The notes: generated by a model not told the origin, from the sequence alone. A stretch of DNA of 64,000 nt from Nocardia mikamii NBRC 108933 (GCF_001613505.1 NZ_BDCM01000021.1:26972-90971), one strand, 5' to 3'; shown: positions 25,158 to 33,522, counted from the first letter of the stretch. Made by a program: numbers and translations.

Positions 25158-26237
25158 TCAGCGAATGGTGCCGACACCCGGGACGAGAGGCAGGTCCAGC
25201 GGCGTCACCCAGCCGGGCGGCAGGGCGTTGACCGCGGGGACGGCGTTCAGGGCACGCATCCCGGTGGCGAGACATCCGGCCACGGCGGGTGTGCGCCCCG
25301 AGCCGTCGGTGAACCGGAAGGAGGTTTCCTGCGAGATGGACGGCGTGCCGACGATGTCGACCCGGTACACGTCGTCCTTCGTGCCGGCGGGCCAGTCGGG
25401 AGCGGCGTCGGTGCCGATGCGGTTGACGTGCTCGAGAGTGATGACCTCGCGGCCGTGGTAGACCCCGTTGATCGTGAACCGGATGGCCGCGACGTTGCCG
25501 GCCGCGACGACACCCTTCGCGGACGGCCGATCCACGGGAGTCACCCATTTGTCCCACGTGGTGGTGATGGCGTCGAGTTCGATGCCCACGGCTGTCGCGA
25601 TCATCGGCACGGTGGCGCCCCACGCCATGATCAGCAGATCGGGAATCTCCAGCATGGCCCGGAATTCCGGCGGCCGCCCGATACCCATCTCGACTTCGTA
25701 ATCGCCCTCGTAGGAGGTGTAGTCGAGTAGCTCCGAGGCGCGCACCGACTCCACCTCCCCGCACAGGCCCAGCAGTGTCATCGGGAACAGGTCGTTGGCG
25801 AAGCCCGGATCGATACCGGTGGTGAAGCAGGACGCGCCACCCTCGGTGCAGGCCTCGGTGATCGGATCGCGCCAGGCGGCGGGTGTCTGCGCCATCTCCG
25901 GCCAGACCCACGGTGTCATCGCGGTGGAGCACACGTCGATTCCCGCCCGCAGGAACGACCCGATGACCCGGATGTTCTCGTCGGCGAACTGTGCGGTCGG
26001 CCCGTAGTGCACCACCGCGTCGGGGCGCAGCGCGATCAGTTCCTCCACCGAATCCGTGGCGAGGACACCCGTTTCGCCGCCGCCGCACAGCAGTCCGGCG
26101 TCGCGCCCGACCTTGTCCGGATTGCTGACACCGACACCCACCAACTCGAAGAGTGGATGACGGATGATCTCGGCGAGCACCATGGAGCCCACCACCCCGG
26201 TACCCCAGAGGACGATTCGCTTCTTCGCGTCGGTCAC
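25158..26237 (-). CDS. DAPDH-like NAD(P)-dependent dehydrogenase
   Basis: 359 residues. The N-terminal Rossmann fold has RIVLWGTGVVGSMVL (about 7-21). The rest matches dihydrodipicolinate-reductase-like proteins with a 2,4-diaminopentanoate-dehydrogenase-type C-terminal domain, a family expanded in mycobacteria and nocardiae and mostly of unknown substrate. It lies 26 bp downstream of an SDR gene on the same strand, so the pair likely forms an operon under the TetR protein encoded across the gap. Confidence 0.75.
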   Translation of the reverse strand: MTDAKKRIVLWGTGVVGSMVLAEIIRHPLFELVGVGVSNPDKVGRDAGLLCGGGETGVLATDSVEELIALRPDAVVHYGPTAQFADENIRVIGSFLRAGIDVCSTAMTPWVWPEMAQTPAAWRDPITEACTEGGASCFTTGIDPGFANDLFPMTLLGLCGEVESVRASELLDYTSYEGDYEVEMGIGRPPEFRAMLEIPDLLIMAWGATVPMIATAVGIELDAITTTWDKWVTPVDRPSAKGVVAAGNVAAIRFTINGVYHGREVITLEHVNRIGTDAAPDWPAGTKDDVYRVDIVGTPSISQETSFRFTDGSGRTPAVAGCLATGMRALNAVPAVNALPPGWVTPLDLPLVPGVGTIR

Positions 26238-26263
26238 CGGAACTCCTTGCAGCCGTGAATGTT

Positions 26264-27091
26264 TCAGTTGTGGTATTCGCCGCAGTCGACGGTGAGAATC
26301 TGTCCCGTGACGGCGGAGGCGAGGTCGCTGGCGAGGAACAGGGCGGCGCGGGCGACCTCTTCCGGGGCGGCGAGGCGTTTGAGGTCGGTGGGTTCGGCCT
26401 TGCGCCGGTAGATCTCCTCGTGGGTGACGCCGTCCTGGGCGGCGAGCCAGTCGAAGTAGGCCTTGTTCACGTCCTCGTAGATGTAGGAGGGGGCGACGCT
26501 GTTGACCCGGATGCCTCGCGGGCCCAGTTCGGTGGCCAGCGACGAGGCGAGATGGGCGAGTGTGCCTTTCGACAGTTTGTAGCCGGCGTAGATCGGCTCG
26601 GAATCGAAGCTCACACAGGAATTGAGCATGATGATCGAGCCGCGCGTGGCGGCCAGCGCGTCGGCGAACAGTGTCGAAAGCCGCAGCGGCGCGAAGACAT
26701 TCGTCTCGTTCGCGGTGCGCAGCGCGTCCAGTTCGATACCGGTGATCGGTTCCATCGGCGGGATGGCGAAGGCGTTGTTGATCAGGCAGTCGACCCGGCC
26801 GAATTCGGCGAGGGCCCGCTCGACCAGCGCACTCCGCTGCTCTTCGTCGGTGATGTCGGTGGGCACCACCAGGGCCTTGCGGCCGTAAGACCGCACCACC
26901 TCGGCCATCTTCTCCAGCCGGCGTTCGGTGCGGCTGACCAGCACCAGATCCGCGCCCATCCGGGCGGCCTCGGCGCCCAGCGCGCGGCCGAGACCCGGGC
27001 CCACACCCGACAGCACGACGACCTTGCCCTCGAGCAGGGGGAGCGGCCGATAGGTATCCGCGGGGGCGATCGGCTGGTCGGTAGTGGACAC
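26264..27091 (-). CDS. SDR family oxidoreductase
   Basis: 275 residues. The nucleotide motif is SGVGPGLG (28-35); R54 after strand two (LVSRTERR) suggests NADP preference. INNA lies at 104-107, with catalytic Ser158, Tyr171 and Lys175 (YKLSK). The ending AVTGQILTVDCGEYHN is typical of classical SDRs. First gene of a two-gene unit whose promoter overlaps two TetR-type operators. Confidence 0.85.
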   Translation of the reverse strand: MSTTDQPIAPADTYRPLPLLEGKVVVLSGVGPGLGRALGAEAARMGADLVLVSRTERRLEKMAEVVRSYGRKALVVPTDITDEEQRSALVERALAEFGRVDCLINNAFAIPPMEPITGIELDALRTANETNVFAPLRLSTLFADALAATRGSIIMLNSCVSFDSEPIYAGYKLSKGTLAHLASSLATELGPRGIRVNSVAPSYIYEDVNKAYFDWLAAQDGVTHEEIYRRKAEPTDLKRLAAPEEVARAALFLASDLASAVTGQILTVDCGEYHN

Positions 27092-27112
27092 GACGTCTCC
27101 TCGAATTCAGCA

Positions 27113-27151
27113 GTTACAGAATGTAACGACTCAGATGTGACAGACTGTAAC
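27113..27151. promoter_or_regulatory. Double TetR-type operator
   Basis: Two 15-bp inverted repeats, GTTACA-GAA-TGTAAC (27113-27127, perfect) and GTGACA-GAC-TGTAAC (27137-27151, one mismatch), have centres 24 bp apart, so they would sit on nearly the same DNA face. They lie 21 bp upstream of the SDR start and 34 bp upstream of the TetR start, as expected for a repressor controlling both directions. Confidence 0.8.
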
Positions 27152-27185
27152 GACTGATGCTCGCGCTGACAAGGACGGTTGTGTC

Positions 27186-27782
27186 GTGAACGTTCGCCAT
27201 CGGCTCGGGCCGCATCGTGATCCGGAGGTGGATCGAGCGATCCTCGAGGCCGCCCGCGAGCTGCTGGTGGAACGGGGCTATGCCGCCGTGTCGATCGACG
27301 CGATCGCCACCCGTGCCGGGGTGAGCCGGCCCGCGATCTACCGGCGCTGGCCGTCGAAGGCGCATCTGATCGCGCGAGCGGTCTTTCCGGATGTCAGCGG
27401 CGAAGAAGCGGCGACCGATCTGGTCGAGGAGATCCGCACGGTGATCCGGGGCACGATCCAGCTCTTCGGGGCGCGGCCCGCGCGCGAGGCGATGCCCGGG
27501 TTGATGACCGAGATGCGCGCGGATTCCGGTCTGTATCAGAAACTTTCAGCGCGGCTCGATACCCCGACCCGGCGCGAACTCGCGCGTTATCTGGATTCCG
27601 GGGCCGTCCGCGCCGGGGTCGATTCGGACACCGTGCTGGATATGATCGCCGGCGCCGCGCTGTTCGCCATGTGTATCCGGGACATCGACGATACGGACGG
27701 GTTCGCCCGCTCGCTCGAGGAATTGGTCCTCTACGGGCTGGTCGGTGTGCCCGCGGGCGAGGCGGAGGAACCGCGAGCGTAG
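27186..27782 (+). CDS. TetR family regulator of the adjacent SDR operon
   Basis: 198 residues from GTG 27186. HTH about 17-62: ILEAARELLVERGYAAVSID then AGVSRPAIYRRWPSKAHLI. The C-terminal half is of the TetR_C_11-like group with little sequence detail. It faces the SDR/DAPDH-like genes across a gap containing two matched palindromes, so it very likely represses them and itself. Confidence 0.9.
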   Translation: MNVRHRLGPHRDPEVDRAILEAARELLVERGYAAVSIDAIATRAGVSRPAIYRRWPSKAHLIARAVFPDVSGEEAATDLVEEIRTVIRGTIQLFGARPAREAMPGLMTEMRADSGLYQKLSARLDTPTRRELARYLDSGAVRAGVDSDTVLDMIAGAALFAMCIRDIDDTDGFARSLEELVLYGLVGVPAGEAEEPRA

Positions 27783-27848
27783 GCCGGCGATATCCGGTCG
27801 CGGGGAAATCGGACGGCCGCATTCCGGCGCGGAACCGGTTTTGGCAGA

Positions 27849-28595
27849 GTGGACGCCGTGAATTCCTCGGATTCGAAATACACACCGCGACCGATGTCGA
27901 ACCGCACCACGTATGCACTGGGCGCGGTGGCGCTGGTTGTCGTCGCGGTAATCGTGGTGCTCGTCGTGCGCTGGAACAGCGACCATGGTCTGACGGTGCA
28001 GGAGGACGGCTACGGCGCCGCGCACGATCCCGCCGTGCAGGCACTCCTGGATTCCGACGGCGCGATCGTGCTCGGTAAGACCGCCGCGGCGAAGACGATC
28101 GATATGTTCGAAGATCCGATGTGCCCGTCCTGCGGGGCGCTCGAGCATTACTACGGACAGCAGATCGCCAAGGCGATCGACGAGGGAAAGCTCGCGGTCC
28201 GCTACCGGTTCGTGAACTTCCTGGATCCCAAGTCGAGCAGTAAGGACTATTCCACCCGCGCGGTGGCCGCCGGCGAATGTGTGGCCGATGCCGGTGACGG
28301 CCCGGTGTTTTCGAAATTCCACATGGCGCTGTTCACCACGAAGCAGCCCAGCGAAGACGGCGGCAATCTGACCAACGATCAATTGGCCGCGATCGCCAAG
28401 GATTCCGGTGCGTCCGCCGAGGTGCAATCCTGCATCGCCAAGGGGGACCGGGTGGATTCGGCCCGTAACCACGCCCAGTCGTCGCTGGCGGCGTTGAAGG
28501 ACGCGGTCGGCCAGGTGCAGACCCCCACCGTGCTCGACGGCGGTAAGAACGTCGACGTGGAAAATTCGGATTGGGTCACCAAGCTGGTGAGCTGA
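27849..28595 (+). CDS. Membrane-anchored DsbA-like thioredoxin
   Basis: 248 residues. One transmembrane segment (about 22-41) follows a polar N-terminus, placing the thioredoxin domain outside. The active site is C92-P-S-C95 (FEDPMCPSCG), and QTPTVLDGG has the expected cis-Pro. This is the actinobacterial DsbA/MSMEG-type oxidase that makes disulfides in exported proteins. GTG 27849 or 27858 could start translation. Confidence 0.88.
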   Translation: MDAVNSSDSKYTPRPMSNRTTYALGAVALVVVAVIVVLVVRWNSDHGLTVQEDGYGAAHDPAVQALLDSDGAIVLGKTAAAKTIDMFEDPMCPSCGALEHYYGQQIAKAIDEGKLAVRYRFVNFLDPKSSSKDYSTRAVAAGECVADAGDGPVFSKFHMALFTTKQPSEDGGNLTNDQLAAIAKDSGASAEVQSCIAKGDRVDSARNHAQSSLAALKDAVGQVQTPTVLDGGKNVDVENSDWVTKLVS

Positions 28596-28631
28596 TCACC
28601 TCCGCGCGGCACTGTCGCGCTTGCCGAGGTC

Positions 28632-28666
28632 CCGGCCCGGGCGGTATCCCCAACCGCCCGGGCCGG
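28632..28666. terminator. Terminator between thioredoxin and small gene
   Basis: A perfect 14-bp stem (CCGGCCCGGGCGGT and complement) with a 7-nt loop lies between the DsbA-like gene and the convergent small gene. Confidence 0.7.
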
Positions 28667-28683
28667 AGTCGTAGCATCGGCGC

Positions 28684-28917
28684 TCAACAGATCTCGTCGT
28701 CGCCGAGTAGCACCTCGTAGATGCGATTGCGCGCGTCCGCGATCGAGTTCACGGTGTCACGCAATTGCCCTGCCATGGCGGCGTAACCGGCGCCCGCGGC
28801 TGTGCGGTCGAGTTCGGATTCCAGCCGGAGCCGCAACTTCTCGAGCGCGGCGATCCGTTCCCGTTCCACACCGGCGTCGATAACGGTCGGCGCGGGTGGA
28901 CGATCCTGGCAAGTCAT
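28684..28917 (-). CDS. Small coiled-coil hypothetical protein
   Basis: 77 residues, acidic and helical (ERIAALEKLRLRLESELDRT), probably a short coiled coil. It ends with Cys and has a second Cys near the start, with no zinc motif. It lies 55 bp downstream of the HNH gene on the same strand. Not recognised; role unknown. Confidence 0.5.
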   Translation of the reverse strand: MTCQDRPPAPTVIDAGVERERIAALEKLRLRLESELDRTAAGAGYAAMAGQLRDTVNSIADARNRIYEVLLGDDEIC

Positions 28918-28972
28918 GGTGTTCGCGGTGTCCTCCGATCACTCGTGTATGTGGTGGTGTAACGAAAGGTGT

Positions 28973-30349
28973 TCAGTGCCGGTAACTTTTACCGGTGAGG
29001 AGACAGTCCTCCGGGGTGCCCTCCGTGAGGCGTCGATGAACCAGGGCGTGATCTCCGATCGGGTAGGCCGCGTCGAGCGTCGAAACAGGCCATGCCACAA
29101 CGGATGTGGATACCGGGCCCGAGCCGACCAGCGGCGTCTCGGTATCCCGATTCGGAAACAGGTAGCGAGCCACCTCGTCGACCGTGGTGCGCACGTCGCC
29201 GGTCGGACTCGTCCACTGCATCCGGTCCGCATCGAGCCGGCGCACCTCCCACCGAGTCCTGTGCTGCACGGTGAGCAGCGCCAAGTGGGAATGGTGGGAA
29301 CACAACGTCAACCCTTGTCCGCTCGGCGAACTCGCGTCCACGTCGGTATTGCCCGTGCTCCCCTCCGGTACGGGCAAGTCCGTTGTCACGGTGGGCATTA
29401 CGCAGCCCGGGAATGCGCACAGGCCGTCGATTCGCACGGCGGATTCGGCCACGGTGACCGATTCGCCTCGTTCGACGATCCGCCGCGCGAGTTCCGCGTC
29501 GATCGGCCCGTAGCCGGCCAGATAGGCGGGTTCTTCGCTGTCTCCGCCGAGGGTTTCGGCGCTGACGCCGACCTGAATCAGCGGCCGGCGGTTTCCGGCT
29601 CGTCCGGACGTGCGCGGAATATTCGGCGCAGTCCGCTCGGAACCGATTGCGGTGCAGCGCTTTCCGCGTCCGCAGGCGCAGTCGAGCCGCTGTGCCCCCT
29701 CGGCGAGAGCGACGAGTGCGTCGGCGCGGCGTTGCGGCATGGTGCGCGGGTCCGCGGCGCAGACCTCGTGGGCCATATCGCGCAGTCGCGTCGCGACCGT
29801 CTGTGCTCCGTCCGCGGGCAGCAGGCCCGCCACGACCGCGGCTCCGTCCTGGACCGCGGTCAGGCGGATATCGCGGCAGTCCTCGCGCTGTTCGCGCCGG
29901 CGCTGCTCACCCGGGCCGTCGAGCCGGCTCAACCAGCGACGCGCGGTCTGCCGTAGCCGCGCCGGTGTGGTTCGTGCGGCGGCCTCGACCAGCGGAACTT
30001 CGAGATCGGCCAGCAGATCGCCGGACAGCCCGCGCGTATTGTCGACGATCACCTGCACCCGCGACAGATCGATGCGGCCGGATCCGAACGCCTCCCGGGT
30101 ATGCGGCAGCGCGTCCAGTGCCAACCCGATATCGATCAGCGCGGCCGCGAGCTGTTCGGATATCTGCACCGCCATCGAGACCTCCGCCGCGGCGAACTCT
30201 CCCGCCCGCACCCCGCCCGGCCCGGGCGCGGCGTTGCCGGCGCGATGCCGCCGATACAACTCGCGCACCGCCCGCACCTCCGCCGCCTGTGCGAATGCCG
30301 CCGCCCCATGTGCCCGTCGCAGCGCATCGACCAGCCCCTCGTCGCTCAT
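28973..30349 (-). CDS. DUF222 (13E12-type) HNH protein, degenerate nuclease motif
   Basis: 458 residues. The N-terminal DUF222 region (about 20-330) has the family pattern ALPHTREAFGSGRIDLSRVQ and LRQTARRWLSRLD. The C-terminal HNH region keeps CAFPGC and CSHHSHLAL, but the usual central D-x-D-H catalytic block reads DVDASS, so the expected catalytic His is missing. Such genes are repeated in mycobacterial and nocardial genomes and resemble mobile-element nucleases. This copy may be inactive. Confidence 0.7.
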   Translation of the reverse strand: MSDEGLVDALRRAHGAAAFAQAAEVRAVRELYRRHRAGNAAPGPGGVRAGEFAAAEVSMAVQISEQLAAALIDIGLALDALPHTREAFGSGRIDLSRVQVIVDNTRGLSGDLLADLEVPLVEAAARTTPARLRQTARRWLSRLDGPGEQRRREQREDCRDIRLTAVQDGAAVVAGLLPADGAQTVATRLRDMAHEVCAADPRTMPQRRADALVALAEGAQRLDCACGRGKRCTAIGSERTAPNIPRTSGRAGNRRPLIQVGVSAETLGGDSEEPAYLAGYGPIDAELARRIVERGESVTVAESAVRIDGLCAFPGCVMPTVTTDLPVPEGSTGNTDVDASSPSGQGLTLCSHHSHLALLTVQHRTRWEVRRLDADRMQWTSPTGDVRTTVDEVARYLFPNRDTETPLVGSGPVSTSVVAWPVSTLDAAYPIGDHALVHRRLTEGTPEDCLLTGKSYRH

Positions 30350-30500
30350 CGCCTGAACTCTCTGCCATCGAACATGTGTTCGAGTCTATCGTTCGAACGT
30401 GTGTTCCACCACCCCTGTATGCAGGCGATTTGGTACGCCGAGTCCACGTGGTGTAACTTCTTTCAAGCACGCGGGGAACACCTCCGAGGTGCGAAAACGC

Positions 30501-30576
30501 GGGGCTATGGCGCAGCTGGTAGCGCACCACACTGGCAGTGTGGGGGTCAGGGGTTCGAGTCCCCTTAGCTCCACCA
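30501..30576 (+). tRNA. tRNA-Ala (anticodon GGC)
   Basis: A full cloverleaf can be drawn: acceptor GGGGCTA/TAGCTCC, D stem GCGC/GCGC, anticodon stem CCACA/TGTGG with loop CTGGCAG (anticodon GGC), T stem AGGGG/CCCCT with loop TTCGAGT, discriminator A and an encoded CCA end. It reads GCC and, with wobble, GCU codons. From 30577 to 31042 no intact gene is seen, only a gene relic. Confidence 0.97.
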
Positions 30577-30640
30577 CGTTCGTTGTTACGCGAACACTTT
30601 TTCTGCGGTCTTGACCGGCGTTCTTCGCTGATCAGGGCCG

Positions 30641-30754
30641 CAGTTTTGTTATGGGTGGGTGTACTGCGGGATGCCGCGCGCCATCAACGCCACGCTGGTG
30701 GCGAAGAAGGTGTTCGCGGACCGTGATCTGCTCCCGGTCCGCGACATCGCCTGA
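30641..30754 (+). pseudogene. Relic of a carboxymuconolactone decarboxylase-family gene
   Basis: An open stretch of 37 codons ending at TGA 30752 encodes YGWVYCGMPRAINATLVAKK and continues VFADRDLL. This fits the C-terminal YCG-x-P-x-A-x-x-A helix of carboxymuconolactone decarboxylase (AhpD-like) proteins. A stop codon lies a few codons upstream in frame (30629-30631) and nothing recognisable precedes it, so only the 3' end of a gene survives, about 65 bp downstream of the tRNA. Confidence 0.45.
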
Positions 30755-31042
30755 TCCGCCGAGCTGCGATACCGGGCCCCGCCAGGCTTCGCGGTCGCGC
30801 GCCGGTTGCCCGGCTGTCTCGGGGGTCCGATCGTGACCGTTCACCTGCTGCCCCCGACCGGCTCCAGGCAGTGTCCGCAGGCACGCTAAGTTGCTCTCCA
30901 TTCTTCGCCGAAAGTCTGGACAGCGCTGGGCTTAGTTATGTATGTTAATCAATATTCTGAGCTGCCGAGAGGCGAGTCCGACCGTTGGGCCCGCACCACT
31001 CGCGGCAGCCGCCCTCTCACCGTGGAGACGGAGGCTTCGACG

Positions 31043-31117
31043 ATGAACCCCTATGTCCTGATTCAGAATCTGCTCAACCAGCTCGATCTCGGATCCGCAG
31101 GGATCAGCGCCCAGTAG
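31043..31117 (+). CDS. Micro-ORF with strong ribosome site
   Basis: 24 codons starting MNPYVLIQNLLNQLDLG, preceded by ACGGAGG at 8 nt. An amphipathic, leucine-rich peptide. The upstream region holds an AT-rich stretch (around 30935-30955) and a folded leader: GCTGCC (30961-30966) and GCGAGT (30972-30977) pair with ACTCGC and GGCAGC (30998-31009). Its end overlaps the convergent TetR stop by 14 bp. No family recognised; it may be a leader peptide or a microprotein. Confidence 0.4.
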   Translation: MNPYVLIQNLLNQLDLGSAGISAQ

Positions 31118-31808
31118 CGGGCGCATCCGCGCCGGGGTCGAGGGGCGGCTCGAGCATCGGGACGAGATAGTGCCGGGCGAGGGCCGCTACCTGATCGTCG
31201 TCGTCGAGGTCGATGACCTGGCTGGGGACCGCCAGATAGGAGGCGGAGATCCGGACCATCAACTCGGCCACCAGATCGACGTCGACCTCTTGGGCGACAT
31301 GGCCGGCGCGCTGCTCGCGGCGGAGCTGGTCGGCGACGAACCGGCGCACCATGGCGACGGTATGGCCTTGATCGCCGATCATCGATCCGACGAGCATGTC
31401 GGGTTCGGCGGCGAGCAGGCCGCCGATGATCGGGTTCTTGCGGATCACCTTCAATGAGCTGACGAAACCCAGGACGACGCGGTCGGCGGCCGTGCGCGCG
31501 TGCCGGATGTCGACCAGGAACTGGTCGAAATAGCGCCGGTATTCGCGCACGATCACCTGCTCGACCAGGGCGTCCTTCGTCGCGAAACGGCGGTACACGG
31601 TAATGCGGGAGACGTTGGCCCGCCGGGCCACATCGTCCATGGTCGAGCGGCGGACGCCGAGGGCGCCGAACTGTTCGACCGCCGCGTCGAGTATGCGCGA
31701 GCGGATGTCGTCACCCTCGTCGACGCGGTCGACCGCGTCGGTGTACGCGCGTTCGAGTGGTGACGTGCCGTTCCCTGAACCCTTCGAGGGCGGTGATCCA
31801 AGCTTCAC
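31104..31808 (-). CDS. TetR regulator, LcpR-like
   Basis: About 234 residues from GTG 31808, with GGGAGAGGA upstream; a longer frame to 31883 would run through the promoter region. HTH about 35-80: ILDAAVEQFGALGVRRSTMD then ANVSRITVYRRFATKDALV. It is encoded divergently from the latex clearing protein gene, the same arrangement reported for the TetR repressor LcpR of Gordonia. A palindrome lies between the two starts. It probably represses lcp; the inducer may be an isoprenoid cleavage product. Confidence 0.8.
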   Translation of the reverse strand: MKLGSPPSKGSGNGTSPLERAYTDAVDRVDEGDDIRSRILDAAVEQFGALGVRRSTMDDVARRANVSRITVYRRFATKDALVEQVIVREYRRYFDQFLVDIRHARTAADRVVLGFVSSLKVIRKNPIIGGLLAAEPDMLVGSMIGDQGHTVAMVRRFVADQLRREQRAGHVAQEVDVDLVAELMVRISASYLAVPSQVIDLDDDDQVAALARHYLVPMLEPPLDPGADAPATGR

Positions 31809-31890
31809 GGTGTCCTCTCCCGCGCTTCGTTTCGAAAATCCTGACAACTTCTTGTGATCGCGGCCACGGTGTGGTCTCATCAAGATACTC

Positions 31891-31917
31891 AGATACAGAG
31901 TTTGTATCTCTGTATCT
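31891..31917. promoter_or_regulatory. Palindromic operator between LcpR-like TetR and lcp
   Basis: AGATACAGAG (31891-31900) and CTCTGTATCT (31908-31917) form a perfect 10-bp-arm inverted repeat with a 7-bp spacer; a second GATAC/GTATC pair is nested inside and another GATAC lies just upstream (31883-31887). The centre is about 40 bp upstream of the lcp start, in the only AT-rich stretch of the region. Confidence 0.75.
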
Positions 31918-31943
31918 GCTTCTCAATGAAGAGGGACAATAGC

Positions 31944-33167
31944 ATGGACGGATTGGGTCTCAGCAGGCGCGATGCCCTGCGAGCAGGCGGTGGTTTGATC
32001 GGCGCTGCGGGCGCGCTCGCACTCGGCGCGCGGACCGCGCGGGCGGATCCGTGGACATGGTCGCCGAGCGGTTCCGTGGTCGGCAGCGGCGGCGGAGCCG
32101 ACCCGCTGACCATGTGGGATCCGGAGGCGGATCCGGTGATCGCCGACGTCATGGACCACCAGGACATTCCGCGGATCAACAATCTGCTCCGGACCTGGGT
32201 GTACAACGATCAACCCATTCCGGACGGGTTGCCGCAGAATATGCGCGACTTCATGGAGTACGCGCGGCAGCTGCCGTCGTGGGCGGACGAGGCCAAGATG
32301 GCGGCCGGCTTCGAATTCAACAAGAAGCGCGGAACGTATCTGGGCGTGCTCTACGCCTTCGCCAGCGGGATGATGGCGAACGTCATCCCGCACGAGGCGC
32401 GCGCGGTGTACTACTCCCGAGGCGGTTCGCACCTGAAGGACCGCATCGCCAAGACCGCGAAGTTCGGCTACGACATCGGTACGGTCAACGCCTACCAGCC
32501 GGGCGGCGAGATGATCGTGACCTGCGTCAAGACCCGTATCATCCATGCCGCGGTCCGGCATCTGCTGCCGCAGTCGCCGCATTGGCCGAAGGAGCACACT
32601 CCGATCAGCCAGGACGACAAGATGGTCACCTGGCACAGCCTCGCCACGACCATCATGCGCACCTTCCGGGCCTGGAATCTGCAGATCCCGCAGGTCGAAT
32701 CGGAGGGCTACCTGCACACCTGGCAGCTGGCCGGGCACTTCCTCGGTATTCGCGACGAATACATTCCCGCGACGTGGGAACAGGCCGATGCCCAGGCCAA
32801 GCAGCAACTGGACCCGATCATCGAAGCGACGCCGGAGGGCATCGAGCTCGCACACAACCTCATGGACCTGGGCTTCGACATCGATCTGACACTGCTCAGC
32901 AAGCCCATTCTGGGTGCGTTCACCCGATTCATCCTGGGCGACAAGATCGCCGACGATCTGCGGATCGCGCGTGAGCCGGTGTGGGATCCGTTGCTGAAGT
33001 TCAGCTGGGGACCGTTCGTCGCGGTGCGCGAGGGCGTGATGGGCGTGATTCCGCCGACCGCGGACGCGACCTGGCTGTTCGACGAATTCCTGCGGCAGTT
33101 CGTGTTGTGGTACATGGCCGAACTGCGGATGCCGCTGAGCATCGAAATCCCGCAGACCAACCGGTGA
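31944..33167 (+). CDS. lcp: Latex clearing protein (Lcp), rubber oxygenase
   Basis: 407 residues, DUF2236 family, the usual Lcp length. A Tat signal starts it (LSRRDALRAGGGLIGAAGAL, RR at 8-9), so it is exported folded with cofactor. R167, K170 and T171 (RIAKT) and H201 (IIHAAVRHLLP) reproduce, with the same spacing, the Arg164, Lys167, Thr168 and haem-ligating His198 of Streptomyces K30 Lcp. Such enzymes are b-type haem dioxygenases that cleave cis-1,4-polyisoprene to oligo-isoprenoid aldehydes and ketones outside the cell. ATG 31944 follows GAGGGA. Other DUF2236 proteins in the window lack this signature context. Confidence 0.88.
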   Translation: MDGLGLSRRDALRAGGGLIGAAGALALGARTARADPWTWSPSGSVVGSGGGADPLTMWDPEADPVIADVMDHQDIPRINNLLRTWVYNDQPIPDGLPQNMRDFMEYARQLPSWADEAKMAAGFEFNKKRGTYLGVLYAFASGMMANVIPHEARAVYYSRGGSHLKDRIAKTAKFGYDIGTVNAYQPGGEMIVTCVKTRIIHAAVRHLLPQSPHWPKEHTPISQDDKMVTWHSLATTIMRTFRAWNLQIPQVESEGYLHTWQLAGHFLGIRDEYIPATWEQADAQAKQQLDPIIEATPEGIELAHNLMDLGFDIDLTLLSKPILGAFTRFILGDKIADDLRIAREPVWDPLLKFSWGPFVAVREGVMGVIPPTADATWLFDEFLRQFVLWYMAELRMPLSIEIPQTNR

Positions 33168-33219
33168 TTCGCCGTCTTCGCGGGCGACGGCGATATTCGG
33201 AAGCGAAGGTGGAACAGAG

Positions 33220-33522
33220 ATGACAACGAACCCGAATCTCTCGCGAATCCGGCGCGGCGCAACGGGAGTCTTCGTCGCCGCGACGGTCGCCGTGGGTGGA
33301 CTCGCCGTGGAATTGGCGGTGCAGGGCGGGACCCTCGGCCATGCGGCGAAACCCGCGGGGACCGTGCAGCGGGTGTCCGTGGACATCCACACGGCCGATC
33401 CGGTTGCGGCGCCGACTTCCTCTGCGCCGCAACCGGAAAGCAGTCGGCCGGGGGAGTGGACGCCCACGCCGCCGGTGCAGGATTCCGACAGCGAGCCACA
33501 CGAGCACACCGCCGGGTCATGA
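33220..33522 (+). CDS. Small membrane-anchored protein of the lcp cluster
   Basis: 100 residues with one hydrophobic segment (about 13-37, GATGVFVAATVAVGGLAVEL) and a Pro/Ser/Glu-rich outward tail with two His near the end (EPHEHT). No Cys, no FMN_bind domain and no recognisable flavinylation motif, although this position directly before apbE is where related clusters usually encode an FMN-binding partner. Its stop overlaps the ApbE start (ATGA). Function unknown. Confidence 0.65.
   Translation: MTTNPNLSRIRRGATGVFVAATVAVGGLAVELAVQGGTLGHAAKPAGTVQRVSVDIHTADPVAAPTSSAPQPESSRPGEWTPTPPVQDSDSEPHEHTAGS

Noticed and set aside
23779..26088. 769-codon minus-strand frame over the MFS gene
   Set aside because: Shadow of the MFS transporter and of the DAPDH-like gene in another frame; no recognisable domain.
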